Shown: piece by piece, positions 27,056 to 35,860 of the stretch | How the letters are laid out: every line of letters begins with the position of its first letter | How positions within the stretch are numbered: the first letter of the stretch is position 1 | Notes under the pieces: model-generated | The model's input: the letters and a program-made list of their open reading frames with translations, nothing else | Databases searched by the model: none | What the model was told of the DNA's origin: nothing | Assembly (NCBI GenBank): GCA_000620545.1 | Contig: JIBA01000016.1 | Span: 310,001-374,000, forward strand | Reading direction: 5' to 3' | From: Intrasporangiaceae bacterium URHB0013 | GTDB lineage: Bacteria > Actinomycetota > Actinomycetes > Actinomycetales > Dermatophilaceae | DNA length: 64,000 nt | Position numbers and translations under genes: made by a program

Positions 27056-27364
27056 TGGGGTGATCGGTCGATGATGACGCTCCCGATCGACATCTCGTCT
27101 TCTCCGGTCCCGGCCGCCTCGTCATCCGGCTGCCGCGGTGGGTTGCCCCACCGTGTGGACCCTCGTCTCCGAGCTGTCCCGCTCTCCCCGAGGGGAGGGC
27201 GTGAGAGATTTCTATCCTCCTCCGACGAGGCCCGCAAGGGTTTCCGGAAAACACTTCAGCCGTCCACAGGTGGGCGGCGTGTCGTCCACAGGAGAGGCCT
27301 GCTTCTCCACACGCGCACCGCGGCGGTGCACACCTTGCGCACCGGTCCTGTGGACGGTCGGGGC
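27056..27364. other. Non-coding gap with DnaA-box-like cluster
   Basis: No gene is supported here. Four or five sites resemble the actinobacterial DnaA box TTGTCCACA: CCGTCCACA (27260), TCGTCCACA (27282), TTCTCCACA (27303), and on the minus strand CCGTCCACA (27349-27357) and GGGTCCACA (27154-27162). They crowd mainly into 27260-27357. There is no dnaA or dnaN gene here, so this is not the usual origin. Confidence 0.45.
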
Positions 27365-27745
27365 TCAGCGCCCGCTGCCGGTGGTCTCGTCGAGAACCGC
27401 CCGCAGCAGATCGGCGCCGGCCTCCGCGGAGCGCGCGCGATCGTGGTCTCCCGCGACGGCATACGCCTGCTGCGCCTCGACGAGGGAGTGGACCTCGAGG
27501 GCCACGACGGCGCGCTCCGTGGCCTCGTCGAGCCGGCGCCGGTCGGCCTCCGTCGCCCCCAGGCCGAGCGCCGCACCGGCCACGTCGGCGGACCCGACCG
27601 ATGCGCGGGAGTCGTCGACAGGGACGGCTTCGGCGTTCTCGATCGCAGCGACCGCCGTGCGCAGCACGCTGACGGCGGCCCGGTCCCGCTCCCGCATCGC
27701 CGTCGTCAGACGGGTGCGGAGAGCCGTGCGCAGGACGGAAGACAT
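27365..27745 (-). CDS. GatB/YqeY-like protein
   Basis: A 126-aa helical protein starting MSSVLRTALRTRLTTAMRERDRAAVSVLRTAVAAIENAEAV, a clear match to the YqeY N-terminal helices (LRxxLxxAMKxRD..SVLR). The family relates to the tail domain of the GatB amidotransferase subunit and may touch tRNA, but the free-standing form has no settled role. The C-terminal part is shorter than in typical 148-aa members. It ends 57 bases from the downstream dienelactone hydrolase gene's end side. Confidence 0.8.
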   Translation of the reverse strand: MSSVLRTALRTRLTTAMRERDRAAVSVLRTAVAAIENAEAVPVDDSRASVGSADVAGAALGLGATEADRRRLDEATERAVVALEVHSLVEAQQAYAVAGDHDRARSAEAGADLLRAVLDETTGSGR

Positions 27746-27801
27746 GCGGCGACGGTATGCCGCCACCGTGCCCGTGCGCCAAGGGGTTTCGCCGCGGTGG
27801 C

Positions 27802-28539
27802 TCAGCCGGCCGGCAGGAGACGCATCGTGAGGAAGCCGACGACGGCCTCCACCGCGTCGGGGTGCCGTTCTGCCGTGAGCGTCGCATGCCCGGCCCCTTC
27901 GAGCTCGACCTTGAGGAAGCCGTCACCGAGGGCGGCGGTCAGGGTCTCGAAGCGGGTGCCGGTCGCCCAGTCGTCGCGGTAGCGGACCCCGAGGACCGGG
28001 CATCCGGCACGCACCCGATCCTGCACGGCCGCAAGGTCGTCGGCGTCCAGGCCGATGTCGGCGGCTCGGCGTGGGCCGAGGGGGACGGGCACCGCCGGCT
28101 GGGCCACGACGGGTGCCACCACCGACGGGTCGACCATCATCACGAGCGCGAGACCCCCTGTCAGGCACATGCCGACCGCACCGACCCCTGGGCCTCCGGC
28201 CTCCGCGTGGACGTGCCGCGCGAGACTGCGCAGCCACCCGGCCATCGGTGTCGTCCGGCCGGTCGCCAGCAACGTGAACTCGCGACGCAGGCACATGCGC
28301 GGGATGACCCGGGCTGCCTCCAGCCACCGCGGCTCCCGGTGCGAGCTCCCGAAGAGGTGCGGCATGACGACGGTGAAGCCCTTGTCGACGAGCTCGCGCC
28401 CGAACTGCACCACCTCCGGGGTCAGTCCCGGACTCTCGTGCATGACGATGACCCCCGGCCCCTCGCCGTCGCGATAGGTCGGGAACTCGAACCCGTCCGC
28501 CGCATACGACTCACGGCGCCAGCCGGAGAGCAGCGACAT
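27802..28539 (-). CDS. Dienelactone hydrolase family protein
   Basis: A 245-aa alpha/beta-hydrolase. The nucleophile is Cys in GAVGMCLTGGLAL (about residue 125), as in dienelactone hydrolases rather than Ser esterases. The acid is likely in the YRDDWATGTRF region, and the His is in EGAGHATLTAERHPDAV near the end. The family opens lactones formed in aromatic-ring breakdown, but no catabolic neighbours are present, so the substrate is open. It is divergent from the CPBP gene. Confidence 0.88.
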   Translation of the reverse strand: MSLLSGWRRESYAADGFEFPTYRDGEGPGVIVMHESPGLTPEVVQFGRELVDKGFTVVMPHLFGSSHREPRWLEAARVIPRMCLRREFTLLATGRTTPMAGWLRSLARHVHAEAGGPGVGAVGMCLTGGLALVMMVDPSVVAPVVAQPAVPVPLGPRRAADIGLDADDLAAVQDRVRAGCPVLGVRYRDDWATGTRFETLTAALGDGFLKVELEGAGHATLTAERHPDAVEAVVGFLTMRLLPAG

Positions 28540-28633
28540 GACAGCGACAGTACGCGGGACACGCGGGGCAGGTGGGGCTCCGGGCACGAGCACGGTCGGG
28601 GCGTGGCCGGCACCGCGAAGTTACGCTGACCCC

Positions 28634-29482
28634 ATGTCGACCTCAGCGACCGCGGAGCGCGGACGGTTTGCCGGACTGCTCGCCGCCTCGGACCGCGACC
28701 CCGCGCCGGTCACGGACCCGGCGGTGCGCGGCGGGCTCCGCTGGGAGACGGTCCTCGTCCTCGGGGTGAGTCTCGGGTCCTCGGCCGTCTACGCCGTGCT
28801 CAGCATCATCGAGAAGCTGACCCGCCCCGTCCCGCTGGCACAGCAGACGACCGCGATGAACCAGTCCGCGACGCCGGGGAGGCCCTGGCTCGACCTGGCC
28901 TACCAGCTGGCGGGCATCGTCCTGCCGCTCGTCGCCGTCGCGCTGGCCCTCTACCTGCTCAACCAGATCCGCCGGCCCGCCCCCGACGTGCGGGCCGGCC
29001 ACTTCGTCGGGCTCGACCGCCGTGAGCCGGGCCGCGACCTGCTCCGCGGGCTCGGGCTCGCCGCCCTCATCGGCATCCCCGGACTCGGCTTCTACTTCCT
29101 GGCCAAGGCCATCGGCATCAACACCCAGGTGTCGGCCGCCAACCTCGAGGCCGTGTGGTGGTCGGCACCGGTGCTCGTGCTCGCCGCCATCGAGAACGCC
29201 CTTCTCGAGGAGGTCGTCATGGTCGGCTACCTCTTCACGCGGTGGCGCCAGACGGGGTGGTCATGGCCGCTCATCATCGGCCTCTCGGCCCTGATCCGCG
29301 GGAGCTACCACCTCTACCAGGGCTTCGGCGGCTTCGCCGGCAACATCGTCATGGGCCTCATCCTCGGGCTCGTCTTCGTGCGCACCCGGCGCGTCATGCC
29401 GCTCGTCGTCTGCCACGCGCTGCTCGACACGGTCGCCTTCGTCGGCTACTCCGTCCTGCGGGCGCGCGGCGTCTCGATCTGA
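28634..29482 (+). CDS. CPBP family intramembrane glutamic endopeptidase
   Basis: A 282-aa membrane protein with about seven or eight hydrophobic segments. The conserved pair E192-E193 is in NALLEEVVMVGYLFTRWR, followed by the His motif SYHLYQGFGG and the NIVMGLILG / CHALLDTVAF helix (third conserved site). These are the active-site groups of CAAX-protease and bacteriocin-processing (CPBP) proteins, related to Rce1. The usual EExxxR becomes EExxxxGY. The cleaved target is unknown. Confidence 0.9.
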   Translation: MSTSATAERGRFAGLLAASDRDPAPVTDPAVRGGLRWETVLVLGVSLGSSAVYAVLSIIEKLTRPVPLAQQTTAMNQSATPGRPWLDLAYQLAGIVLPLVAVALALYLLNQIRRPAPDVRAGHFVGLDRREPGRDLLRGLGLAALIGIPGLGFYFLAKAIGINTQVSAANLEAVWWSAPVLVLAAIENALLEEVVMVGYLFTRWRQTGWSWPLIIGLSALIRGSYHLYQGFGGFAGNIVMGLILGLVFVRTRRVMPLVVCHALLDTVAFVGYSVLRARGVSI

Positions 29483-29539
29483 CCGGCCCGCCCGCCGCCT
29501 CCGCCCGGCCTGGCGCCCCACCCAGCGACACTGCATACG

Positions 29540-31144
29540 ATGTCGCCCATGAACTCGGCCAGACAGGTGCGCGCTCGCCTGCTGGGGGACCCGGCCGACG
29601 ACTTTCGACTGACCCGCCGCACCGCCGGACGCATCGCCTGGCTCGGCTGGGCCGGTCCGCTCTTCTTCATGCTCGTCGGCGGCTTCCTGCGTTTCTGGCA
29701 CGTCGGCGCGCCGCACCAGCTGATCTTCGACGAGACGTACTACGTCAAGCAGGGCTGGTCGATGGTCCTCTACTGGTTCGAGATGAAGAACGACGAGGTG
29801 CTCCAGGGCGCCAGCCAGGTCGACCAGCACTTCACCGCCAACGACCCGATGGTCTACGGCACCGAGGGCGACTTCGTCGTCCACCCGCCCGTCGGCAAGT
29901 GGCTCATCGGATGGGGCGAGGCACCGTTCGGGATCCTCAACTCCTTCGGCTGGCGCTTCGCCGTCGCGCTCGCCGGCACCATCTCGATCTTCATGATCGG
30001 GCGGATCGCGCGCCGGCTCTTCCGCTCCGACCTGCTCGGCACCGTGGCCGCCGCGCTGCTCGCCTTCGAGGGCCACCACTTCGTCCACTCGCGCACGGGG
30101 CTGCTCGACATCTTCGTCATGTTCTTCGGGCTGGCGGCGTTCGGCGCCCTGCTCATCGACCGTGACAAGGCGCGTCTGGTGCTCGCTCGCAAGGTCGGTG
30201 ACCGCGCCAGGGCCGCGACGTCGTGGGTGGGGCCGTGGCTCGGCTGGCGACCGTGGCGCTGGGTCGCCGGCGTCATGCTGGGCCTCTCCGCCGGCGTGAA
30301 GTGGTCGGGCCTCTACTTCCTCGTCTTCTTCGGGCTGCTCACCGTGCTCTGGGACCTCGGCGCCCGCCGCGCGGCCGGCGTGCGGGGCTGGTCGGTCGGT
30401 GGCGTCGTCAAGGACGGGCCGTACGCCTTCGTGCAGCTCGTCGGCGCCGCGATCGTCACGTACGTGGCGAGCTGGACCGGCTGGATCCTCACCAAGGGTG
30501 GTTCGTTCCGCACCTGGGCGCAGAACAACCCGGACACGGACCACGGCTGGCTACCCGACTGGTGGCGCTCGCTGTGGGCCTACCACGAGCAGATGTACTC
30601 CTCGACGCAGGCGATCACCTCGTCGCACCCCTACCAGACCAACCCGTGGTCCTGGCTCGTCCAGGGACGCCCGACGTCCTTCTTCTACGAGGGCCCGAAG
30701 AAGGGCGCCGACGGGTGTCTCGTCGACCAGTGCAGCAAGGCGATCACCTCGATCGGCACCGTCTCGATCTGGTGGGGCGCGACGCTCGCCATCTTCGTGC
30801 TCCTCTTCATGTGGGCACTGCACCGCGACTGGCGGGCCGGCGCCATCCTCTGCGGGCTCTTCGCCGGCTACCTGCCGTGGTTCTTCCTCGGCAACCGCAC
30901 GATCTACTCCTTCTACGAGGTCGCGTTCGTGCCCTGGGTCGTGCTCACCTGCGTCTACGTGCTGGGCCTGCTCATCGGCGGCCGTGAGTCATCCCTGACG
31001 CGCCGCCGCGTCGGCTACGGCGTGATGGGCGCCTTCGTGCTCGTCACCATGGGGCTCTTCGCGTTCTTCCACCCCATCTACGTCGCCGACGTCATCCCGC
31101 TGTCGGAGTGGCAGCGGCGGATGTGGTTCCCCAGCTGGGTGTGA
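29540..31144 (+). CDS. pmt: Dolichyl-phosphate-mannose-type protein O-mannosyltransferase
   Basis: A 534-aa GT39 membrane enzyme. It transfers mannose from polyprenyl-phosphate-mannose to Ser/Thr of proteins being exported through Sec. The first luminal loop holds the acidic motif LIFDETYYVKQGW (about residue 65). Many transmembrane helices follow and a large extracytoplasmic loop (about 310-400). The start may be ATG 29540 or ATG 29549. In mycobacteria pmt is next to rsmI; here it lies about 8 kb away. The tRNA-Ala gene follows downstream. Confidence 0.93.
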   Translation: MSPMNSARQVRARLLGDPADDFRLTRRTAGRIAWLGWAGPLFFMLVGGFLRFWHVGAPHQLIFDETYYVKQGWSMVLYWFEMKNDEVLQGASQVDQHFTANDPMVYGTEGDFVVHPPVGKWLIGWGEAPFGILNSFGWRFAVALAGTISIFMIGRIARRLFRSDLLGTVAAALLAFEGHHFVHSRTGLLDIFVMFFGLAAFGALLIDRDKARLVLARKVGDRARAATSWVGPWLGWRPWRWVAGVMLGLSAGVKWSGLYFLVFFGLLTVLWDLGARRAAGVRGWSVGGVVKDGPYAFVQLVGAAIVTYVASWTGWILTKGGSFRTWAQNNPDTDHGWLPDWWRSLWAYHEQMYSSTQAITSSHPYQTNPWSWLVQGRPTSFFYEGPKKGADGCLVDQCSKAITSIGTVSIWWGATLAIFVLLFMWALHRDWRAGAILCGLFAGYLPWFFLGNRTIYSFYEVAFVPWVVLTCVYVLGLLIGGRESSLTRRRVGYGVMGAFVLVTMGLFAFFHPIYVADVIPLSEWQRRMWFPSWV

Positions 31145-31217
31145 GCGCAGCGCCGCTCGCCGGCCCGAGCCGATTGCGTATGCCGCCTGCCGTGGTGTTA
31201 TTGTTCCTGCGCACCGA

Positions 31218-31293
<76 letters not shown>

Positions 31294-31299
31294 GGCAGA

Positions 31300-31349
31300 C
31301 CCCGTCCCACCTGCGGAAAGACGCAGGAGGGGGCGGGGTTCTCTCTTTG
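31300..31349 (+). terminator. Terminator after tRNA-Ala
   Basis: A GC-rich hairpin, CCCGTCCCACCTGCG against CGCAGG-A-GGGGGCGGG with a short GAAAGA loop, is followed by TTCTCTCTTT, a good rho-independent tail. Confidence 0.88.
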
Positions 31350-31806
31350 TCATCCGCCCGTCTCCCGCCGATATGTGCCCCCGGTGTCCCCGGGGTCACA
31401 TTTGAGGGGTGATAGCGGTGGACTGCCAATCCTGACGTCCAAAACCAACAGTCGGTCATGCCGCGCGGAGTACGGCTCTGCTCGTCCGCGCTGCCACTGA
31501 GGGCGCACCGGTGGGTGATGGCCAGCCGCAATATCCCGAACCCGGTCGGCTCGGTGCGCTTGATGGTGCACCGACGCGGCGACAGGCCGGCTCGGGCGAG
31601 GGTCGACCTGGGCACGGTCCTGGTCGAGGTGCACGTCGACCGCCCCGACGGCTTCGAGATGGCGACGGTGCTGATCCCAGAGGGCGTCGAGTCGATGACC
31701 GCGGCGGACCGCGCCCGCCGTAGGGGCAGATCTGGCGAAAAGACACATTCCCGGCCCTCGCGGGTGCACGCTGGTGGAGAAGGACAGTCCGCGCAGGGGG
31801 TGCGTC
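31350..31806 (+). other. Gap with a coding-like remnant (about 31518-31730)
   Basis: No complete gene is supported. From about 31518 the frame MASRNIPNPVGSVRLMVHRR... keeps strongly G/C third positions and protein-like sequence (ARVDLGTVLVEVHVDRPDGFEMATVLIPEGVES) until about 31725, then loses this character and runs into the next gene. It may be a decayed or frameshifted gene. The remainder, 31350-31517, shows nothing recognisable. Confidence 0.35.
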
Positions 31807-32622
31807 ATGGCAGTGAGCCTCAGGAAGCCGTCGCAGTGGCAGCCCGGGACAATCTACATCTACGACGTCGTGTGGATCGTCATCCTGATCGGGCTCGCGA
31901 TCGGGTACTCAGTCCAGCCGGCGTGGAGTTGGCTACCCCATTGGACGTTTGCATTCCAGAACGTCATGCCACTGTGGGTGCCGTGGGCCGGCGCGCTCGG
32001 CGGCGTCACGATCAGCCTCGTCGGAGTCGTCACCCACACGCATGACTGGAAGGCACTCGAGTACGCGTACTGGCACCTGGCCCGGCCGTTCCTCGGCGCC
32101 GTCTGCGGCTCCGTCGCGGTGCTCATCGTCGTGCTCGTGCTGCGCAGTGTCGATCCGACGGTTAACAACCAGGCCGGAACGCCCGGGAGCATCGCGATCC
32201 TGTCGGTCATCTCGTTCGTTGTCGGGTACCGCGAGGCGACCTTCCGCACGCTGGTCCAACGCGTCGTCGACGTCATCCTGGCCTCCGACGCGAACGACAC
32301 CTCGCTGGTGGCGCTCGTGCCGGCCACGTTGGACTTCGGGGACAGCGTGATCAACCAGCCCAAGGTGTTGACGCTGACCGTCGTCAACACGGGCAAGGAC
32401 ACGGTCCACGTGCCGGCGAACGCAGCCTCAGCGGACCCGGTGACGGCCACGGTGGTGGCCACGAACGTGGAGACCGACCTGGCGCCGGACGCCACCGCGA
32501 CGATCACGGTCACCTGGACCCCCGCAAGCGTCGGCCAGGACCTCTCCAACCCCACTACGACGCTGATCCTGCGGACCGAGTCGCGCAAGCTCACCTGCCC
32601 GCTGAAAGGTCGAGCAATCTAG
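31807..32622 (+). CDS. Membrane protein with C-terminal ASH-like beta domain, unknown function
   Basis: A 271-aa protein starting at an ATG with AGGGGG seven bases ahead. Four hydrophobic segments are visible: YDVVWIVILIGLAIGYSV (about 19-36), VPWAGALGGVTISLVGVV (about 57-74), VCGSVAVLIVVLVL (about 100-115) and SIAILSVISFVVGY (about 130-145). After these, a beta-rich part (LDFGDSVINQPKVLTLTVVNTGKDTVHVPANAAS) has the pattern of ASH/HYDIN-type immunoglobulin-like domains. I do not recognise a named family. It is the first gene of the accessory-looking stretch right of tRNA-Ala. Confidence 0.8.
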   Translation: MAVSLRKPSQWQPGTIYIYDVVWIVILIGLAIGYSVQPAWSWLPHWTFAFQNVMPLWVPWAGALGGVTISLVGVVTHTHDWKALEYAYWHLARPFLGAVCGSVAVLIVVLVLRSVDPTVNNQAGTPGSIAILSVISFVVGYREATFRTLVQRVVDVILASDANDTSLVALVPATLDFGDSVINQPKVLTLTVVNTGKDTVHVPANAASADPVTATVVATNVETDLAPDATATITVTWTPASVGQDLSNPTTTLILRTESRKLTCPLKGRAI

Positions 32623-32791
32623 CGTTGAGGCGGCCAGGCTCCGTCCCGCGGGCAGCGTAGGTTTCCGGCTCGGCTCTTTGGCTGAGATGCCGCTCGGCTT
32701 CCACGCGTGCCGTGATCTGCGAGCTGGCGGATGTACTCACCACGCCAGCTCACGACATCGGCTGTGACCCCGGGTGGCAGGATGACTGCCC

Positions 32792-33226
32792 ATGCCCTCC
32801 CCCCTGCACATCGTGTCGGTCGTCGGCGAGGCCGACGCGGCCCTTGACCAGCGGTTGTCCGACGAGTTGGACGCAGTGAATGCGGCTGCGACCGCGGGCA
32901 CGCCGGCTGCGCGCGAGCTGACCGTCCGGCTGCTCGACGCCGACGACGAGCTGCTCGCGGGGGTCAGCGGCTGGACGTGGGGCGTCGCTGCCGGCATCGG
33001 GATGACATGGGTGCGCGCCGATGTGCGCGGCCAGGGGGTCGGTGAGCGGGTGCTGGCCGACTTCGAGGCCGAGGCTCGCGCCCGAGGCTGCACCCACGTG
33101 TTCGTCACCTCATTCACCTTTCAGGCGCCTGGCTTCTACGAGAAGCAGGGCTACCGCGAGATCTTCCGCTGGGAGGGTGTCCCGACGCCCGAAGCGGCGG
33201 ACGTTCACTTCCGCAAGGAGCTCTAG
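32792..33226 (+). CDS. GNAT family N-acetyltransferase
   Basis: A 144-aa GNAT-fold protein. The acetyl-CoA pyrophosphate loop is MTWVRADVRGQGVGERVLADFE (motif A, Q/RxxGxG/A form RGQGVG), and the C-terminal FVTSFTFQAPGFYEKQGYREIFRWEG is motif B with the usual FYEKxGY. The substrate is unknown. Close relatives are annotated only as acetyltransferases. It stands alone between gaps of about 170 and 210 bases. Confidence 0.9.
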   Translation: MPSPLHIVSVVGEADAALDQRLSDELDAVNAAATAGTPAARELTVRLLDADDELLAGVSGWTWGVAAGIGMTWVRADVRGQGVGERVLADFEAEARARGCTHVFVTSFTFQAPGFYEKQGYREIFRWEGVPTPEAADVHFRKEL

Positions 33227-33434
33227 CGGCCGGCGAGGCTGCCCAGAGCGCGTCGATCGCATGTATGTCGAGCGCGTTCATCAGGCCGCCGGCGGCGACC
33301 CCATCACCTGGCACCGCTCCACAGAGTCGCGCCCCCCTCACGTCGCTATTGCAGCAGACCGCGCGCTTCGTCCTCCCCTCCCTATAGGGCGCGGGGTCCT
33401 CGCAGTCGACCCGATACGCACCCTCGTATGTCCG

Positions 33435-33824
33435 CTACGAAGCCGGCGTGATGAACACGACTGACGTCCCGACCCCATGGAAGGACCCTGTGGGGGTCTC
33501 CCGCACGAAGTCGAAATGGCAGGTCACGAGATCTCCGTGCACGTTCGGCTTGGACGCGTCGAGTTGCTGCACGACGACGGGGACGCCACCGGTGGGTGTG
33601 AACGTCGCTGTCGCCCGAAGGGACTGAATGACGAACGTTTCCGTGCTGCCGACAACATGCCCAGGAGTGAAGTTCCCATTCCCGTTGAAGGCGGCCTCAA
33701 GCGTCCGACCGTTGTCGCAGCTCAACGGGATCGCGGTGTTCTTGGGATCCGCTGAAGCAGCGGGCGCAAAAGCCATCATCGCGACGACTCCGGCGATGGC
33801 TGTGACAGATAAGCGCTTGATCAT
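33435..33824 (-). CDS. Small secreted protein, unknown function
   Basis: A 129-aa protein with a clear signal peptide (MIKRLSVTAIAGVVAMMAFAPAASA) and a predicted mature part of about 104 residues that looks beta-rich (ETFVIQSLRATATFTPTGGVPVVVQQLDASK). Two cysteines, in LSCDNGRTLE and LVTCHFDF, could form one disulfide. I know no family for it. The AAGGAAGG sequence ahead of the start is a strong ribosome site. Codon third positions are less G/C-rich than in core genes of the window. Confidence 0.82.
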   Translation of the reverse strand: MIKRLSVTAIAGVVAMMAFAPAASADPKNTAIPLSCDNGRTLEAAFNGNGNFTPGHVVGSTETFVIQSLRATATFTPTGGVPVVVQQLDASKPNVHGDLVTCHFDFVRETPTGSFHGVGTSVVFITPAS

Positions 33825-34188
33825 GGCTTGCCTTCCTTCGAGTTCGAGGCTTTGCAGACGGGCTGAGTAAGCCCTTGGGACTCTGGGTGCGTCTGAGAGC
33901 CCAATATCCCGGCCTACTCCTCATCGGGTCGGTGCGCAGCACAACGGCCCAGAGTGGGTCGCTTCACGTCCATATGTCCCCTGATCAGCGTGAGGTGTTC
34001 AGCGTCAAGGGCTGGGCGGGTGCCGGTGCCAGTGCCCCTCCCGACCGCTGTTCGGAGACCTCCGCGGGCCCGGCGCCCACGTCAGCGGCGTCGACTCGAG
34101 TTCGGCCATGCTGGAGCTGGCACGGCAGCGCCTCGGCGCCGACGCGGATCTGGCTCTGCCAGCGAGCGGTCCTGCTGTCCATCCATCT
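33825..34188. other. Gap without recognisable gene
   Basis: Upstream region of the secreted-protein gene and downstream region of the NUDIX gene. Frames here are open on several strands but none shows a family motif, a clean ribosome site or consistent codon use. I see no hairpin of note. Confidence 0.5.
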
Positions 34189-34593
34189 TCAGCCGCTGTC
34201 ACTCTGCATCGCGGCCACCAGGGCGGCGCGCAGGAGCGGGTGGCCGGGAGGAGGAAGCTCCTCGACGGTGAACCATCCGATGTCGGCATGTTCTTCCGGA
34301 GCGACGTTCACTGGCGTTCCCTGCCAGTCACCCACGAGCCAGGCGCTCAACAGTGCCGGTTCGTCTGAAGACCCTGCGGTCAGCCGACACAGATGAGAGG
34401 CAGAGTCCGTCACGATCTGCACGCCGAGCTCCTCGTCCAGCTCCCGTGTCAGCGCGTCCAGTTCGGACTCGCCGACCTCGATGAGGCCACCGGGCAGGTC
34501 CCACACGTTCGGGTACGCGCGCTTGTCCGGTCTGCGATGCGCGAGTAGGACTCGGCCGTCACGGATGAGTGCGCCGACAACGACACCATGCAT
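34189..34593 (-). CDS. NUDIX hydrolase
   Basis: A 134-aa protein starting MHGVVVGALIRDGRVLLAHRR. It has an exact Nudix box, GLIEVGESELDALTRELDEELGV, that is G-x5-E-x7-REL-x-EE-x-G-V (about residues 35-57). Such enzymes hydrolyse nucleoside diphosphates linked to other groups; the 'LLAHRRPDKRAYPNVWDLPGG' context resembles MutT-like clean-up enzymes. The exact substrate is unknown. The start is chosen from the conserved first strand. It lies 64 bases beyond the end of a reductase gene on the same strand. Confidence 0.88.
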   Translation of the reverse strand: MHGVVVGALIRDGRVLLAHRRPDKRAYPNVWDLPGGLIEVGESELDALTRELDEELGVQIVTDSASHLCRLTAGSSDEPALLSAWLVGDWQGTPVNVAPEEHADIGWFTVEELPPPGHPLLRAALVAAMQSDSG

Positions 34594-34657
34594 GGGCTCA
34601 TAAGAGCACGGGCCTCTGACAACGAACGTCCCCTTGTGTCGCCATCCGGCGCAGGCG

Positions 34658-35224
34658 TCAGGCCGGGTGTCGCACCTGGTAGCGGACGTAGACCACGCCG
34701 TTGTCGAATCGTCGGTGGTCAAGCAGTTCGAGGTCGAGTCGCATGCCCCGCGGCAGCGCCGGCTTGCCGCCGCCGACGAGGACCGGGCACAGCAGCAGCA
34801 CGCACTCGTCGACGAGGTCGTGCCGGAAGGCCTCGACCGCAATGCCCGCGCCTCCGATGCTCAGGTCCGAGCCGGAGGTCTCCTTGAGCCGTCGTACCGC
34901 CTCGGGCTCGAACCGCCGCTCGATCCTCGTGCGCGCGGTCGACACGTCGCTGAGCGAGGTGGAGTAGACGACCTTGTCCGCGTCACGCCAGATTCCGGCG
35001 TACTCGCGGACCACGTCTGGCTCGTTGGCCAACCAGTCGTCGTTCTCCCACACGCGCATCGTCTCGTACATGCGTCGCCCGTAGAGCGACGTGCCGATCT
35101 GCCGCTCGTGCTCGTTCCAGAAGGCGTGCACGTCCTCGTCCGGAACGGACCAGTCGAAGGAACCCGTCTCGTCCTCGAGGAATCCGTCGAGCGAGATGTT
35201 GGCGGCGTAGATCAACTTACCCAT
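34658..35224 (-). CDS. Dihydrofolate reductase family protein (RibD C-terminal-like)
   Basis: A 188-aa protein starting MGKLIYAANISLDGFLEDETGSFDWSVPDEDVHAFW, the standard opening of RibD_C/DHFR-like proteins. GTSLYGRRMYETMRVWE, KVVYSTSL and LSIGGAGIAVEAF (NADPH-binding glycine turn) follow in order, with the C-terminal strand HRRFDNGVVYVRYQV. These are NADPH-dependent reductases of unsettled substrate, often found as stand-alone proteins in actinobacteria. Length is normal. Confidence 0.9.
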   Translation of the reverse strand: MGKLIYAANISLDGFLEDETGSFDWSVPDEDVHAFWNEHERQIGTSLYGRRMYETMRVWENDDWLANEPDVVREYAGIWRDADKVVYSTSLSDVSTARTRIERRFEPEAVRRLKETSGSDLSIGGAGIAVEAFRHDLVDECVLLLCPVLVGGGKPALPRGMRLDLELLDHRRFDNGVVYVRYQVRHPA

Positions 35225-35349
35225 GGGCCCTCCGCCCTGACGAGAGCAACAGCTGCGACGTCACGCAGGCCCAGTCAACAGCATCGACTGCGAGATCGAC
35301 GAGACCCCAACCGCTCGGTCGCGCCGATGAGCGTGCCGCCCGGTCGCAC

Positions 35350-35745
35350 TCAGTCGTGGCGGCCCTCTCCCGTGCGAGCCGGTGCCTCGCGGCTCAGATA
35401 CCGAACCGGCTTGCCGAGCGACTCTGCATACGCAATCTCCCGTCGGGTTGACTCACCCACGTATCCGCCGGGATCCACGATGTACACCTCGTCGGCCATG
35501 CGAATCTTCTGGAAGTGCAGGCGGCCCAGCCGCCCCTTCAGGTCCGAGGTGTCGGCTGTCCAGTCGTAGCCCGGCAGCTCGGGAAGGCTGAACATCCCGA
35601 GGCTGATCACGACGCACCCGTCCATCGTGAGCCGCTGGTTGGCCTGCGCGAACTCCGCCTCGAACGTCGTCGAGCCGCACAGCGTGATGACCTTGGCCTC
35701 ACCTTCCGCCGACTGCGGCGACTGCTGGTCGTCCATGAGGTTCAT
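35350..35745 (-). CDS. Nucleoside 2-deoxyribosyltransferase-like protein
   Basis: A 131-aa protein with KVITLCGSTTFEAEFAQANQRLTMDGCVVISLGMF near the start and KIRMADEVYIVDPGGYVGESTRREIAYAESLGKPVRYLS near the end. The CGSTTF turn and the (A)DEVxxVxxGGYxGxSTxxEIxYA motif belong to the nucleoside deoxyribosyltransferase superfamily, where the Glu in RREI is the catalytic position. Phage and mobile elements often carry such genes. True substrate unknown; a DUF4406-like role is possible. Confidence 0.8.
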   Translation of the reverse strand: MNLMDDQQSPQSAEGEAKVITLCGSTTFEAEFAQANQRLTMDGCVVISLGMFSLPELPGYDWTADTSDLKGRLGRLHFQKIRMADEVYIVDPGGYVGESTRREIAYAESLGKPVRYLSREAPARTGEGRHD

Positions 35746-35860
35746 GATGCGTGAAAGGCAGGACGACCACCTCGCCGCCCCGCCGTCGCTCGCTCATCAG
35801 GGACAGGGCGAACAGTCCCTCGACCTAAGCGGACTGCTGCCAGTATGTGCGCTTGTGACG

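Noticed and set aside
27043-27237. Small minus-strand protein next to the DinB terminator
   Set aside because: Overlaps the terminator, low complexity, no ribosome site.
27154-27357. Chromosomal origin of replication
   Set aside because: There are only a few DnaA-like sites and no dnaA, dnaN or gyrase genes nearby.
33875-34396. Plus-strand frame of about 170 codons opposite the NUDIX gene
   Set aside because: It overlaps the Nudix box in antisense and has no ribosome site or family match.
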